Positions 22,173 to 33,758 of a DNA stretch of 64,000 bases are shown here, piece after piece. Position 1 is the stretch's first letter. Every line of letters starts with the position of its first letter. The DNA is from Tausonia pullulans (Eukaryota; Basidiomycota; Tremellomycetes; Cystofilobasidiales; Mrakiaceae), in NCBI GenBank assembly GCA_951802195.1, contig OX637626.1:496001-560000 (forward strand), read 5' to 3'. The notes beneath the pieces are model-generated. The model searched no databases and was not told the origin of the DNA. It was given only the letters and a program-made list of their open reading frames with translations. The position numbers were made by a program, and so were the translations under genes.

Positions 22173-25100
22173 TTACTGCAGCTCTGACCACTCCCGAGCA
22201 AAGTCCTTCTTAGCTGATACTCGTGCAAGGGGTCAGCCTAGCTCTCCCTTCTGGAAAGCAGACGACGACTCACTCGTGACGACGAGCTCCTCAAACCTGG
22301 GCGATGTCGATGGAGTCGACAGCTTGGCAAGCATGCTGATGGTTCGAAGGGCGCTCTGCTGAATCTCGGCCTTCCGATCGAACTCCTGTTTGACCGTGTC
22401 CTTTCCTCCGACGAAGGCCTTCATGGTCTCCTTGAAGTTGTCGCTCACGTCGTCGAGGATATGGCTGACGGATGCCGGGGCGACCTGGGCAAGGCGTCCA
22501 AGGGATAGGAAGCAGATGACTTGACGCGCGGTCTCGGCATCAGTGTATAAACGAAGACGCCAAATGTAAGAGAAGCACCGGCGAACCTCGAATCTCGTCA
22601 ACGTCAGAAAGGCCAGCGACGACGCGCGAGAGGAACGTCGAGATGTCAAGCTTTGAAAGGCAGGTATCGAGCAGTGTGTACATAGTCTAGCGGGGGAGGC
22701 GGGTAGAGAGGTCAGCGAGAGGGTCCGATTTTCAGAGGACAGACAAACCTCGTAAGCGGTCTCTGTAGTCGGGAAAATGGCGGCTTGTTAGTAATCCCAG
22801 AGCCAAGCGATGATGAGAAACTCAACATACTTCGTGTCTCGAGACCGTCGTCGAAGACTTGCTTCCAAGGTCCCATCTGGACGGTTCTCATGAGCTCCTT
22901 TTTGACCTCAGTTTCACCGTAGAGGAGCGGAAGCAGCGTGCCGAGGTGCTCCCGGATGAGCTGAGGCTTATTCTGTGCGGCGGCGTTGAGCGAGCCGAGA
23001 GAGAGACGGCGGACAGTCTGAAGGATTGGCCGAGCTTGTGAGCTGAGTGAAACAAAACGCAAGTTGACGGACGCATTTATGCAACTTACGAGGTCCTGGT
23101 CGTGCATGAGGGAGAGGAATTCGACGATGAGCGTTGCGAGGATGTCGTCGTACGCCGAGGCCGTGTCAGTGAAGGTGTAACGGACGGCCGAGGCGACAGT
23201 CGCGCGAATGCGGGGAGACGGCGATTGGAGACGACTCTGAAGCGGGGATGAGGTGAGTTCAGTCAGCGCCTGCCATGTCAGCGAGGAAAGGCTCGGTTTC
23301 TACCAGTTCACCTGCAGCTGAGGAAGATATTTGGACGGATTGGCGGTCGTGAGTTTGCCGATGCAGGACGCGAGAACGTTTCGCGTCTCCTCGGCCTTGG
23401 TCTCGTCAGTCTTGTCGGTCTTCTCCTCCGCCTCCTCAAAGAGCGGCTTCCAGAGAGTCTCAGCGATGCTCTCAAGCTGGGGCCTCGGGCAGTGGAAGAT
23501 GGCCTGGCGAGGAGGTCAGAATCAGTAAACATCAGCTCAGCTTCGAAGGAGCTCCTGAGGGCGACAGAGACTCGCCTCCTTGAGAGCGTGGAGGGCAAGA
23601 AGCCGGGTATCGCGGTCGGTAGCGCTTTCGACCTGTTTGACGATCGGCTGGAGATACTTGTGGGCTCCTACGGCAAAATTACCTGCGAGCAAATGCGCAT
23701 GAGGGAATTGCAGCAGCGACGGCAACGAGAAGGGGTCTGAACGACGAACCGGCAGCAAAAGCAGCGCTACTTTTGATATTCTCATTAGGTGCCCGGAAGA
23801 GTTCGATGAACCGATTGAAGATGTCCACGTGGCTAGACATGTCGCTGGCAAAGGAAGAACGAGGGCAAGTGTAAGCCGCATGTCGAGGGCACTTGTGGGC
23901 TCTTGAACAACGTACATGGCGCATCCAATCTCGCCGAGCGAGAGCAAAGATAGGAGGACCGAGGGCTCAGGCGAGTTACTCTGCTGTGAAATTGGAAAGG
24001 GTGTGAGATGTCATCAGCTTGCGTGCGTGCATCTTGAGAAACATTTGAGGCTTGACCCACCGTAATGACCCGTGAGAGTTCAGCGATCACGCCTGCCGAG
24101 TTGCGCTGGGAGGCCGTAACAATGACGCCAACACACTGGCTGACCGTACGGTACGCCTGCAGTCCACCAGAAGTAGAGTCTGGGATGGTCTTGTCCGCGC
24201 TTGAGAGCTTAGTAAGCTCCGGGATGAGTTTGAGCGCGAGGTCGGGGTCGGCGCCGACGAGACCGCTGAAAAAGCTCGAGACCGCTTCGAGAGGGGCGCC
24301 GATGAGGACGGGCGAGCGGGTGAGGGCAAGGACCTGAGGCAGAATCTGGGTCTCGATGGAGCCCTTAACGGATGGCTGCAACAGGAGGAGGAGGGTGACG
24401 ACGTTGAGTGCGAGGGGCAGGTCGTGAAGGTCTGTGTCGACTATGAAAGGCCGGAGTTCAACGATGAGCTCAGACGCTATCGGCTCTGTTACGGAAGAGC
24501 CAAGCCTGGGAAACGGGAGCGTAGCACGTAGCATGTAGTCAGCGAATGGGCCGAATGAATCCGTGATGCTGAGGATTAAAGATGTACCTTGAGAGGAGGG
24601 CTTCGAGGCATTCGAAGGAGGCGACCTTGACCGAACGGCTACCGCGCCTGAGCAGGCTGGCGACGTTCTGGAGGCTGTCGAGTAGCCAGGCATCGAAAAC
24701 TTCGCCCTGGCAGAGCTGGCTGCTAGCGACGCGCGCTGACGCCCTGAGCGCGGGGAGCCTAAGAGTCTCATTGTTGACGTTCGTCTTGAGGAGGTTGAGA
24801 CAGACGGCGTGTTGAGACTCGAGGACATCGCCCTCGTAGGTAAGAAGATCCGCAAGTGTGTCGAGCGACTTGACGCGGACGTCAACGTCGGCGAGCGTAC
24901 CATCAAGGACAGAGACCGCGGCCTCGAAGAGTTGGTCGATGTGCGGGACGAGATCTTCGCCGAGGGGTTGCAGCTGCGAAGGCCGAAGGCTCCTGGCGAG
25001 CTCAGACGCAACAACGAAAGCCTCGGCGCTCGTTCGCTGTGCCTTGTCGTGTGAGAGGCGGACAATCTGGGGGACGAACTTCGGGAGGTGGGCTTGGTAG

Positions 25101-27584
25101 ACCTTGAGCGGGTGAAGCGAGAAGAACTGGCCAAGGAAGGAAAGTGTCTCGGCCGTAAGGAGGGCAGTGGTGGCGGATCCAGTTGCGGCAAGAGCCTCGG
25201 ACACGCGAACACAGACAACGGGTGCCTGGGACTCGAGGCCGCCGTCGAGGACGGCGCTAAGCTCGCGGAGGAGCGTGAAACCCGCCTGCTTTGTCTGGAT
25301 CGACTTGGTTCCGAGCTGCTTCAGGACCTGCTTCAGGAGACTCGGGGCTTGGGCGCGAAGAAGCGCATTGGGCCTGAAGAGATCGACGAAGAGTCAACAG
25401 TAAGGTCATAAGCTGAGCGCGAGCCACTCGCCACTCACGACTCATCGAAGGGCTCCTCCATTCTGGCGTCCTCGTTCTCCTCTTCTTCACGTTTGCGTTT
25501 GAGGGTCGCGGGGCTTAAGCGGGAAAAGCCGTCGTCCTCGTTTGAGCGGCTGGCCCGGCCAAAGACGAGCGTCTGGTGGAGCAGGATCGAGAGGGTCGCA
25601 AAGATCTCGAGCCGCACAGACTCCTCCCGCTCAGAGATCCGCGAGATGAGAGCGGGCAAGACCGAGCGGTAGAACTCGAGAAGCAGCTCGAAACGCTGTA
25701 GGAGGCCCCCTTCAGCTTCCTTTCTACCCGGTGGTGGCGCGATGGGAAAATTATCGGCCAACTACTGACCGTCGCAATGATTGCAGCAAGAACCTTGGCG
25801 GCAGCCCTGCGGACCTTCCAAGTGTCGTCCTCGTCATCCTCGTATCTGCAGAAAAGTCATTAACTCGCCGTAGACGGTCCTGGTTCGCGCAGGGACCAAG
25901 ACTGACTCGTCTTCGAAGTCTTCGTCGTCCTCATCCTCGGCGTCCTCCATCTCCTCATCCTCGTCGCCGTCATCGTCGCCAGCGTAATTCTGCGGTGAAA
26001 AGCGTGAACGTTATGTTTTGTGGGACGACGCGCTGGTAGCACTGGCACATACTGGGTCGTAGGCGATAGACTTGACGGCGATGCTCGTGATCGAATTGAT
26101 GAAGGGCGTAACCTCAGTGGGGCACTTGAGCAGTAAGCTCTCAAGCGTCTGGGCCGGCGATCCGATCGTCAGATCATAGTCACGATACGCGATACGCTTG
26201 AGATGACTCTACTCACTTGAAGCCCTATTTCGCGGTCCTCGTCCTCCGCGTCATCTGCACACGTCTTGAGAATAGCCGGCATGACGTCCTTGAGGACGGC
26301 TCCGGTCTTCTGCGGCGATGATTTAGAGATGGCGCCCACGAGCGAGACGTAGGCCCTCGAGACGTCGTGCAGTGTGCTCGAGGCCGAGAGTGTGGCGATG
26401 AGGGTCTTGGAGAGCGAGGTGAAGACCTCGGGTGATGAGGCAGTCACGAGAGCACCTGGCGGGGTTATTTGAATTAGAAAATCCTGCGAAAGTGGTTGGC
26501 AGATGAGTAGGCCACATACCGAGCGACGCGATAGCCTTCTTTTTCACGGCTGGCCGGCCGGTAGAGAGGAGGCCAACGAGCACGCGGAGCGCCTCGATCT
26601 GGACACCCGTCTGCTGAAGCACAAGAGGCTGGAAGCGGAAGAATATATCCGAGAGGATGTCGAGCGTCTCGAGTGTCTGCTGAGGAGGGAGTGAGGCCTG
26701 GTCGATCGATGACGCGTGGTGCGTCGAGTATCAGCGCGTGGGTGACTAGGTGGAAGGAGTGAGATGGTCGTCGAGTGGCAACTCACGGTATCGAGCTGGA
26801 TGAGAAGCTTGGGGGGGAGCTTCTCTACAATCGTTCCGGCGACGGGCGAGTCGAGCGAGAAGCTCGAGGTGACGGTCTTGAGCGCTGTCGAGGCGAGAGC
26901 GAAGAGGGCGAGACGGTCAGCATCGCGTACCTCTGCAGACCGGCTAGCGACAATGCGTTGACGAACCGAGGCTGGCGACGTCCCGGAGCTGCTCATCCTT
27001 GCCAGCTCCACCGCTCGAGAGTATGATGAGCCGGTCGATGACCTTGGAGAGCTGATTCTTGCGAAGGCGAGGCGACAGAGACGAGAGCCTGCGGGTTCGG
27101 CGAGGGCCGGAGGAGAGCGAACGCGGATCACGGGGCACCCTAGGTCAGTAATGTGCGACGAATTGAGCTCTGGTAAACATCGGGGCGTGATCCTTCGCCC
27201 ACAGAAACAGCTCTTGAGGGGGTAACATATCGAAATGTGGACAGTTGAAAAGAAAGAGACAGGACAGAGAGAGTGGGGGAGGGAGAAGGACAGACAGACT
27301 CACGCCTTGACGGCCGCATTCTTGACCTCGCCGTTGGTGTCCTCCATGAGCTTGAGGACCATCTCCATCGTCCTGATCTCGTTCACCTCGTCCATCTGGA
27401 ATGAGGCCAGGGCCGTCTCTTTGGAGAGGTCCGTCAGGGCCATGAAGCTGGAGGAGCACGGGGTGGGAACGCGACATAAGCGTAGGGCCGGCTAGGCTAC
27501 AAGGGATTTAGATAGGACACACCGAAGATCTGGGTCATCGCTCTGGGCTTTGTCGAGCAGCGACTGGATCTGAAAGTTGACCAT
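22173..27584 (-). CDS. CAND1: CAND1/TIP120 cullin-associated NEDD8-dissociated protein
   Basis: CAND1 is an all-HEAT-repeat protein that wraps deneddylated cullin-RBX1 and exchanges substrate receptors of SCF ligases. The start is ATG at 27582-27584. MVNFQIQSLLDKAQSDDPDL matches the family N-terminus, and a later exon gives TMEMVLKLMEDTNGEVKNAA. HEAT-type helices follow throughout, for example LVLQQTGVQIEALRVLVGLL and LIATLSASSTLHDVSRAYVS. The acidic loop EEMEDAEDEDDEDFEDE (about 25980-25900) is also typical, and KSIAYDPNYAGDD precedes it. A long central exon covers about 25410-24600. The C-terminal TIP120 domain includes ETMKAFVGGKDTVKQEFDRK and ALRTISMLAKLSTPS. The last exon reads KKDFAREWSELQ with TAA at 22173-22175. 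I count about fifteen introns. Estimated length is ~1,250-1,300 residues, normal for the family. No sign of damage. Confidence 0.88.
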
Positions 27585-28100
27585 GAAAATAACAGCAGGT
27601 GGTGGGTGGGTGAGGTGATGAAGGGGTGTTGGGAGATTCAAGATGAGGTCGTCGCGCTCGCGACCACTCTCCAGCAAGACAGCCAGCCCCGCATGGACCT
27701 GCCTCTCTCTCTGTGTCGACATCTCGATCTTGGCTATCAGCCTAGACGAGCCAGCCCCACTCGCTTTCAGAGACTGGCTACTTTCCCTTCAAACCCTCGT
27801 CTGGAGTTAGCGAACCGGGCACTCTCAGCTGTAACCTCACTCAAGTTCAACATCGTACAGCAGGTCGAGAAACACGCCATGCTGGCTGGTGCCCTGTCCA
27901 CGTATTTCGCTATGAGCTACTTAGTCTCATGAAACAGGTTCACTTTCCATCCGATTTAGTGACTTTGCCGGGTCGAATGTCGAAATGATCAAATCAAAAA
28001 CTCCGCTCCACACGTTGCTTGTCGCTCCGGCTCATATGAGGACGAGATCTCGCCGACCTCCTCTATTTTCCTATAAACCAGCATCTTCATCCCTTTCCCG
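27585..28100. promoter_or_regulatory. Divergent region CAND1 / GH28 relic
   Basis: This is a 516 bp non-coding stretch. A TATA box (CTATAAACC, 28071-28079) lies about 30 nt before the ATG at 28101. It suggests the GH28 relic descends from a gene with a focused, inducible promoter. Confidence 0.45.
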
Positions 28101-29452
28101 ATGCTCTTTTTTCCAGCTCTCTTACTTTTGCAGGCCTCATTTCGACCACGGTCGCCAGCCTCCAAGGCTGGCGACCCTTACAAGCTTCCCTCGATTTGAA
28201 ACAACAACCTTTGCAAGACCTCAGCTGCTCCTTGCCAAAGGAGTGCGTCACGGTATCACCTGTTCGATCTATACTGTAACATTGGCTGATGAAAGATTTA
28301 TCTCTCACTGGTTCCGTCGCCATCTTCGCCTATCTGTACACTTCGTCCTTTAGACGCCAGCATTTCCGACGTCCCAGCCATCCACAAGGCGTTCGAGGGA
28401 TGCGGCAACTTCGGTAACATCATTTTCTCCAAGGGAGAGGTCTATTCCTTCAACAAGCCCCTGTGAGTTCCGGCTTCTGTGAAAGTGACTTTGATATACA
28501 GACAACGTCATCCGAATCAAGGTCTGACTGACCCTCGCTGCTCGAGCATGGATCCGCCTACGTTGTTCGTCCTCAGTCTTCTCATCACCACTCCCAAGAA
28601 AAGTTCTGACATGTCTCTGCTCCACAGGAGGACGTTTTTTACTCGAACGTCACCGTGAACATTTGTATGTCCCCTATCCTCAGATCAGATGGCCGCCCTC
28701 TGCAGCTGCTGATGGTCCTTTCTTCAAATGAAAAGTCTTTAACTCGTGCTACAAGTCAGCTGCCGAGGAGTGTATCGCCGTAAGTAGATCGAAAAGGACA
28801 AAATGAGCCCAGAAGGGGACATCATAGGGGCGTCCGGCCGTGGCTGGTTGCCCGCCTTCTTTCTACCTTCTCGCGGATGGTTCCTGACTCAATATAACAT
28901 ATATCTAACTTCTGAACTATCGAATTACCTGTATTGCTCAACCATGAAGGTCTGTCGTGTTCTAAACCGTGCGCGCCCCGATCTTGCCAGTGGTCACTGC
29001 ACCCTGATTTTCAACATCTCATCACATCTTACAGACCGTCCTCATTAGCGATGTTAGGGGAATTAGCATGGGGAAAGAGAACGGGACCGTCGGCGAGCTC
29101 CATTGCCCCCCTCGGCCAATTGCAACATCTTCCACAAGGACATCCACGTCATGCCCGGCGGCAAGTCCAAGGACCTGAAGCCCGTCTTCGTAATAAGTCC
29201 CTGTGCCACCCTTGTGCCCATGCTGTTTCTATGTCTCCCGTGCAATCCCTGTAGCGTCTCGTTCTTCCGTTTACCTTATTGCTGATCCACCGCTGTCTCA
29301 ATTTCAATTCACTCCCGCAGTGTGAGGGTCTGGTCGTTGAGTCCGGAGTTCCTTATATTTCGAGCTCAATCGAGGATCCAAAAACCAATATTGTAAAACA
29401 TTTTCTTCCCTCGGGAGCCCATGACCCCATGACTGCGCTTGCCCCAAACTAG
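28101..29452 (+). pseudogene. GH28 polygalacturonase-family relic lacking the catalytic core
   Basis: The 5' part has a signal-peptide-like MLFFPALLLLQA at 28101 and then a typical GH28 N-terminal block, SDVPAIHKAFEGCGNFGNII and FSKGEVYSFNKPL (to ~28462). About 40 nt later the reading jumps to C-terminal GH28 sequence: NVIRIK (the conserved RIK motif), EDVFYSNVTVNI, FNSCYKSAAEECIA, LISDVRGISMGKENGTVGEL, HKDIHVMPGGKSKDLKPVF and CEGLVVESGVPYISSSIEDP, stop at 29450-29452. The NTD, DD and GHG catalytic motifs (roughly 200-250 residues) are absent. Intron phases do not match at the join. The frame also slips by one base in the C6 run at 29104-29109, where one more C would restore LHC-PPSANC. Splice-site-like borders persist elsewhere, so decay looks moderate. 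A very short functional protein is possible but unlikely. Confidence 0.6.
28150..28176. repeat. Perfect 12-bp inverted repeat with 3-nt loop
   Basis: GGTCGCCAGCCT, loop CCA, AGGCTGGCGACC. It lies in the 5' part of the GH28 relic, just after the signal-peptide-like codons. Transcribed RNA would form a very stable hairpin. Confidence 0.9.
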
Positions 29453-29742
29453 TTCTTTCGCTTGGTTTCGTTCCGCGACTCCTCCGTAGTGCTTCTTAAT
29501 GATCTGCCTCTTCTCAATATCTTTTAGTGTGCAGATCCACCCGAGTACCCTTATGAAGAGTTCCACTTCTCTCTCGGCTCAAGCCATAAATTAGAATTGA
29601 CTGTAGCCCAACGCTGCGTCTTGACGACCAACGGGGAAGCACATCGCTGCCTTCTTCGGACGACCCCGGCGGGGTTAAGTCTCTCTCGCGGTCACCTCTA
29701 ACTACATCACCTGCTCTTCTCCCCCTCAAGACTCTCCCGACC

Positions 29743-30985
29743 ATGGACGAAGACGTAGACCAAACTGTGGTCTCCTCAACGTTTCCGCCTCCTCCTCCCC
29801 ACCACGCCAACTTCACGGCTCGCAACCTCGCCCTCCTCGCCCTCCTCCGTGAACGCGTCAGACCGACCGGAGAAGGCACCGACTCTGTTGCTTTGAGCAA
29901 GGGAAAGCAACGGGAGATTCTCGCCGATCAGGACGACTTGCCGGACTGGGATCTTGTCGCCGAGCTTACCCCTCCGAGAGTCGACTGGGTTGAGGAGAGC
30001 GGCGGATACGAGAGCTTTGGGGAATACTTTTTCGTGAGTCCCCAGCTGCCTGTCGGTTCTTGGGCGCCATCTCATCTCCCCACAAGCCAAGCTGAATATA
30101 GGGCTTCCCCTTCACAGGTACCAGCCAAGCGGCCCACGGTCGAGGGCTTCGGCGTCACGCGTCTCATGCCAGATGACCCGCCAGGTCCGTCGACGCGTCT
30201 CGCTCGCTCGCCCTCCCTCCTCAACCTTCGTTCACCATCTTATATAATCTTACTTGTCCACTTCACAGATCCCAAGGCCCACCTCCAGACTCTCCTACAT
30301 ACCCTTCTTCACACGTATCTCATCATGCTCAAAGCGCTTACCCGCCCACCGCCCTCGCCGCTAGCTTTCGAGCCCATCGCCAAGCCGTACGTCGACCGGA
30401 TGGCCGAGGTCGGCGTCAACATGATGGCAGGCGTCAACGCACTAAGAGAGACTCAGGTGAGTGATAACCATAGTCATTGCAAATACTAGGCGTACATGGT
30501 CTCCAAGACAGCTGACGCGTCGACGCGCGCCTTCCCGCAGGCGCGCGCGACGCTGGAGATGATGCTCGAGGACCAGCTCAAGCGGCGACGGGAGGAGACA
30601 GCTGACGTAAAGAGGTGGGGACTTGCATAACACTGCTCTGTATCTCTCATGTACCTGCTTCAAGCTGATCATCCATGAGTGACAGGACGTGCGCCCGACT
30701 CGCCGAGACTCTCGCCTCGATCCGATCAGCCCAAGCTGTCGCTGCTGTCGCTCCGTCCGAGGCTGCCAGTAACGGATTATTTTCAGACGGCGAGGCAAAA
30801 CAGCAGGTCCGTCGCTCGGTCCTCCGCAACCTGACACATCGGCGAGTTAGAAGCTGACGTTTCCACATCTAACTGTTGGCCAGGCCGTCACTACGCAAGC
30901 TGTCACGCGGCAAGCCTCAGCTGATGCGGTGGAGCGGCAACGAGAGCGAGAACGCGATTTGTTCCGGTTAGCCCACGAGATCTAA
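29743..30985 (+). CDS. MED7: Mediator of RNA polymerase II transcription subunit 7
   Basis: MED7 is a middle-module subunit of Mediator and pairs with MED21. The start at 29743 gives MDEDVDQTVVSSTFPPPPPH, with the FPPPP motif usual at MED7 N-termini. It is followed by ARNLALLALLRER, RVDWVEESGGYESFGEYFF, VPAKRPTVEGFGVTRLMPDD, PKAHLQTLLHTLLHTYLIML, YVDRMAEVGVNMMAGVNALR and QARATLEMMLEDQLKRRREE. The C-terminus is a Gln/Ala/Glu coil read to LFRLAHEI with TAA at 30983-30985. Introns lie near 30033-30118, 30184-30268, 30456-30539, 30615-30683 and 30810-30880. The ~290 bp between the GH28 relic and this start contains no gene. Confidence 0.85.
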
Positions 30986-31526
30986 TGGATCCGGCCTCGT
31001 GTCAGGGCGAGAGAGAGCCTGGGGGCGCACGCAACCGAATGGCTTTTGTAGCAAAACCTCGGATCATGCACCTACATGTGAGCCTGCTCGATAGTGCCTG
31101 ATTTTTCGCAGAGTGCCTGCAGGATCGGGTGAGAAAGAGCTGTTGCTCGCCTTCATCTTCGTAATCACCCAGCTGAGAAAAGGCGAGCCGTGGATTCCGG
31201 AAGTCGGGGATCCACCAAGTCCGAGTCTTTCGTGCGTCAGTTGACAGCGCACCTTTAAAAGCCGGATTCCCCGTGAGTCGTCGAATGAAGGCGAGTGAAA
31301 ATGGAGGACAGACGGCGCAGCAAGGTTCTCAGTGGCGCCTTCCTCAGGCTGCTTGCCATCCTGGAACTCCGCCCTTTTCACTCTCACTCAGCCCTTAACC
31401 TTCGGAATTTCGAAAGGAAAGTGAGAATATTGGAAGATCGAGCGCATACATCCAGCGTGATCTTCTCCCGAACGACGACGACGACCTCCCTCTTCCTCCT
31501 CCACCCCCACCCCAACCCTTCCCAGC
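30986..31526. promoter_or_regulatory. Upstream region of the HMG-box gene
   Basis: This 541 bp spacer follows MED7 in the same direction. From ~31480 to 31526 it is a strongly pyrimidine-rich leader. No exon recognised. Confidence 0.4.
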
Positions 31527-33441
31527 ATGCGGTCCACCCGTTCCCAGTGTTCCTCAGCTCTGTCTCACTCCGCACCGAAAAGCAACAGAACAACGTCCTC
31601 GCCCCTGTCTCCCGTTGACATCCAGCCCTCAACATCGTATTTTCCTTCTTCGAACCCCCTCATACCGCCTGGCCGAGTCTTGGATCCAGTTATCCTTAAG
31701 CAGGCGCCACTTGACAAGGGGGGTCCGCGCAGGCCGATGAACCGTAAGTCTCTGCTTGAAAGAGTAGAGCGACAGGCACACCAAGCTCACTCACTATTGT
31801 ACCTATGCCCGTTTTTTCTCGCGCCTCCACTCCACTCTCAGCTTTCATGATTTTTGGCCGCTGGCGCAGGCTTGGGCTCAGGGATCGCAAACTCAACACC
31901 CAGCAGCTTTCGGGCATCCTCTCGCACGAGTGGAAGTCGATGAACGAGGTGAACCAGCTGTCACAGCTCCTGACGACCCGCCGCGGGCGGACGGAGCTCG
32001 CCGACGTGACTTGCGCTCGCGCGCCTAAACTCCGCCGCTGACGCTTGACATTTTCACGTGTCGCTCGCTCGCGCCGCACCAGGAGACGAGGTTGTTCTGG
32101 TACGAGCAAGGAGCCATACTACAGATGGAGTTTAAGACTGCGAACCCCAACTACGTGTACACGGTGAGTTCGTCCTCTGCAGGCGATTGATTTGTCTGCC
32201 CTGAGCGCAACACAAACGCCTATCTCTCTTCATCAATCCTCTCGCAGAGAGGGCCCAAGGGTTCCCGCAACAAGCGTTTTCGTGGTTCACAGGGGGATTC
32301 CTCACAAAAGCAACCTTCGGGAGTCTCTACATTGGACGGCAAGTCGACGACGGCGGTGGCGGCGATCGCCCCTGCGGCCCCTCCCCCGATCTCCTCCTCG
32401 TCGGTGCTACTCTCGCCTTTTCTTCCACGCGGTTCACCAAACATCAGACAGCGCGACTTCACCCACTCCGACCTCTCTCACTTTCCTCTGGACCACGCTG
32501 GAGAGGGCGACAGTCATTCGTCGATCTCAGCGTTCGACCGCTTCAGCAGCAGCGCCAGCTCGACTCAATCCACCTCCTCAGCTTCCTCCCCTCTCCTTCG
32601 CCAGTTCACAAAGTCGACTAGCCTCTCCGAGCCGCATGGGAGCCATCTCCCTTGGTCAACGCCCCCTCCTCGTCCTTTCGTGCACTGCCTCCCTGTCCAC
32701 CACCCTCACTCCGATATCCACGACTCGGTCTCAGCTGGACCCAGCCCGTCCACCTTCATTTGGGTGCCTCGTCAGAGCGCCGGCGAGCGACTCCTCTTGT
32801 CTCCGCCCGCTATGTACTTCTCGCAGTTCGACGGACCCTTGCAACAGGACCAGGTCTACATCCACTCTCAATCACCTCCCTTCCTGTCTACCTATGGTGA
32901 CTGCCCCGGGTTCAGCTCGTCCACCAACGCGTTCTCAACTACTTCGTTCCCCTCCTCGTCCTCGGCTATCTACTCCGCTTTCCCCTCATCCTCATCGGCG
33001 GCTTCATCCTCAACACTCCTCCCACCTTCTCTCTCGGCGTGCTCCTCATCCTCATCTTCTTCGTCCTGGGCGTGTCCCGCCCTGCCGGCTACGCCTAGCT
33101 ATTCTCCTTACGCGCAGCACGTCTCGCCTTTGCGCCCATCCTATCTTCCGGCGACGCCGCTCGAGACATGGATGACGATGGAGCAGGATCCGGCCAGGGC
33201 GGCCACTGGTCTCTGCCCTTGGGAGGAGGAGAGGCAGCAGGAGCCGTCTCGTCTCTTCGCCAACCAGCATCAGGAGGACCTCCATGTAGCCGGGAAGCAG
33301 CAACAACAGGAGGGACTGAATCACCACGTCGGAATGGCCGGGGAGCTCCAGACGTGGGCTGAACTCATGGAGATGAGCCAGGGGTGGATCTGGGAGGAGA
33401 TCTCGGCGGAAAGTCATGGTCTCCACCTCCCCCCGAGGTAG
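31527..33441 (+). CDS. HMG-box transcription factor (MATA_HMG / Ste11-like box)
   Basis: Exons 31527-31743, 31842-31948, 32083-32163 and 32248-33441 join in phase to 532 residues. The HMG box spans about residues 68-135: PRRPMNPFMIFGRWRRLGLR, DRKLNTQQLSGILSHEWKSM, ETRLFWYEQGAILQMEF and ANPNYVYTRGPKGSRNKR. RPMN near the box start, the central SHEWKSM and the final NPxYxYxxxxK basic tail match fungal sequence-specific single HMG boxes such as S. pombe Ste11, Ustilago Prf1 and MAT proteins. The remaining ~400 residues are Ser/Pro/His-rich and disordered, typical of an activation region. Fungal factors of this class often control mating or morphogenesis. Which role applies here is not shown. All three introns fall in or next to the box. 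Confidence 0.8.
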
Positions 33442-33758
33442 CTTGGATCGCGTTGTGGCTTCCTTATTTTGTTTGTCAGTATTTCTGGGTTCCGGTCATC
33501 CTTGCGCTGTATCGATCTCGTTCCCCTTGATATCTCTCTCTATCCTTGTGTATGCCTCTCAGCTCTTCTTACCTTTCAGGGACTCGGCAGCTTCCTCCCA
33601 CTTTCCACCCTGTCGCAACCTCTCTACTATTATCCCTCTATCTCACGCGCTCCTTTGACGACCCCACCTATCCTCATGTCCCCCCTCCTTGATTCGCCTC
33701 TATCCACTTCATCCATACCCCAATGAACACCTTTCTATTGAATTACTCGCGACTTCTA
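33442..33758. other. Convergent spacer HMG gene / BCAT
   Basis: The 317 bp between two stop codons is pyrimidine-rich on the plus strand and holds no gene. Confidence 0.5.

Noticed and set aside
32192-33175. 327-codon plus-strand frame
   Set aside because: Alternative frame of the HMG gene's last exon; Arg/Ser-rich without motif.
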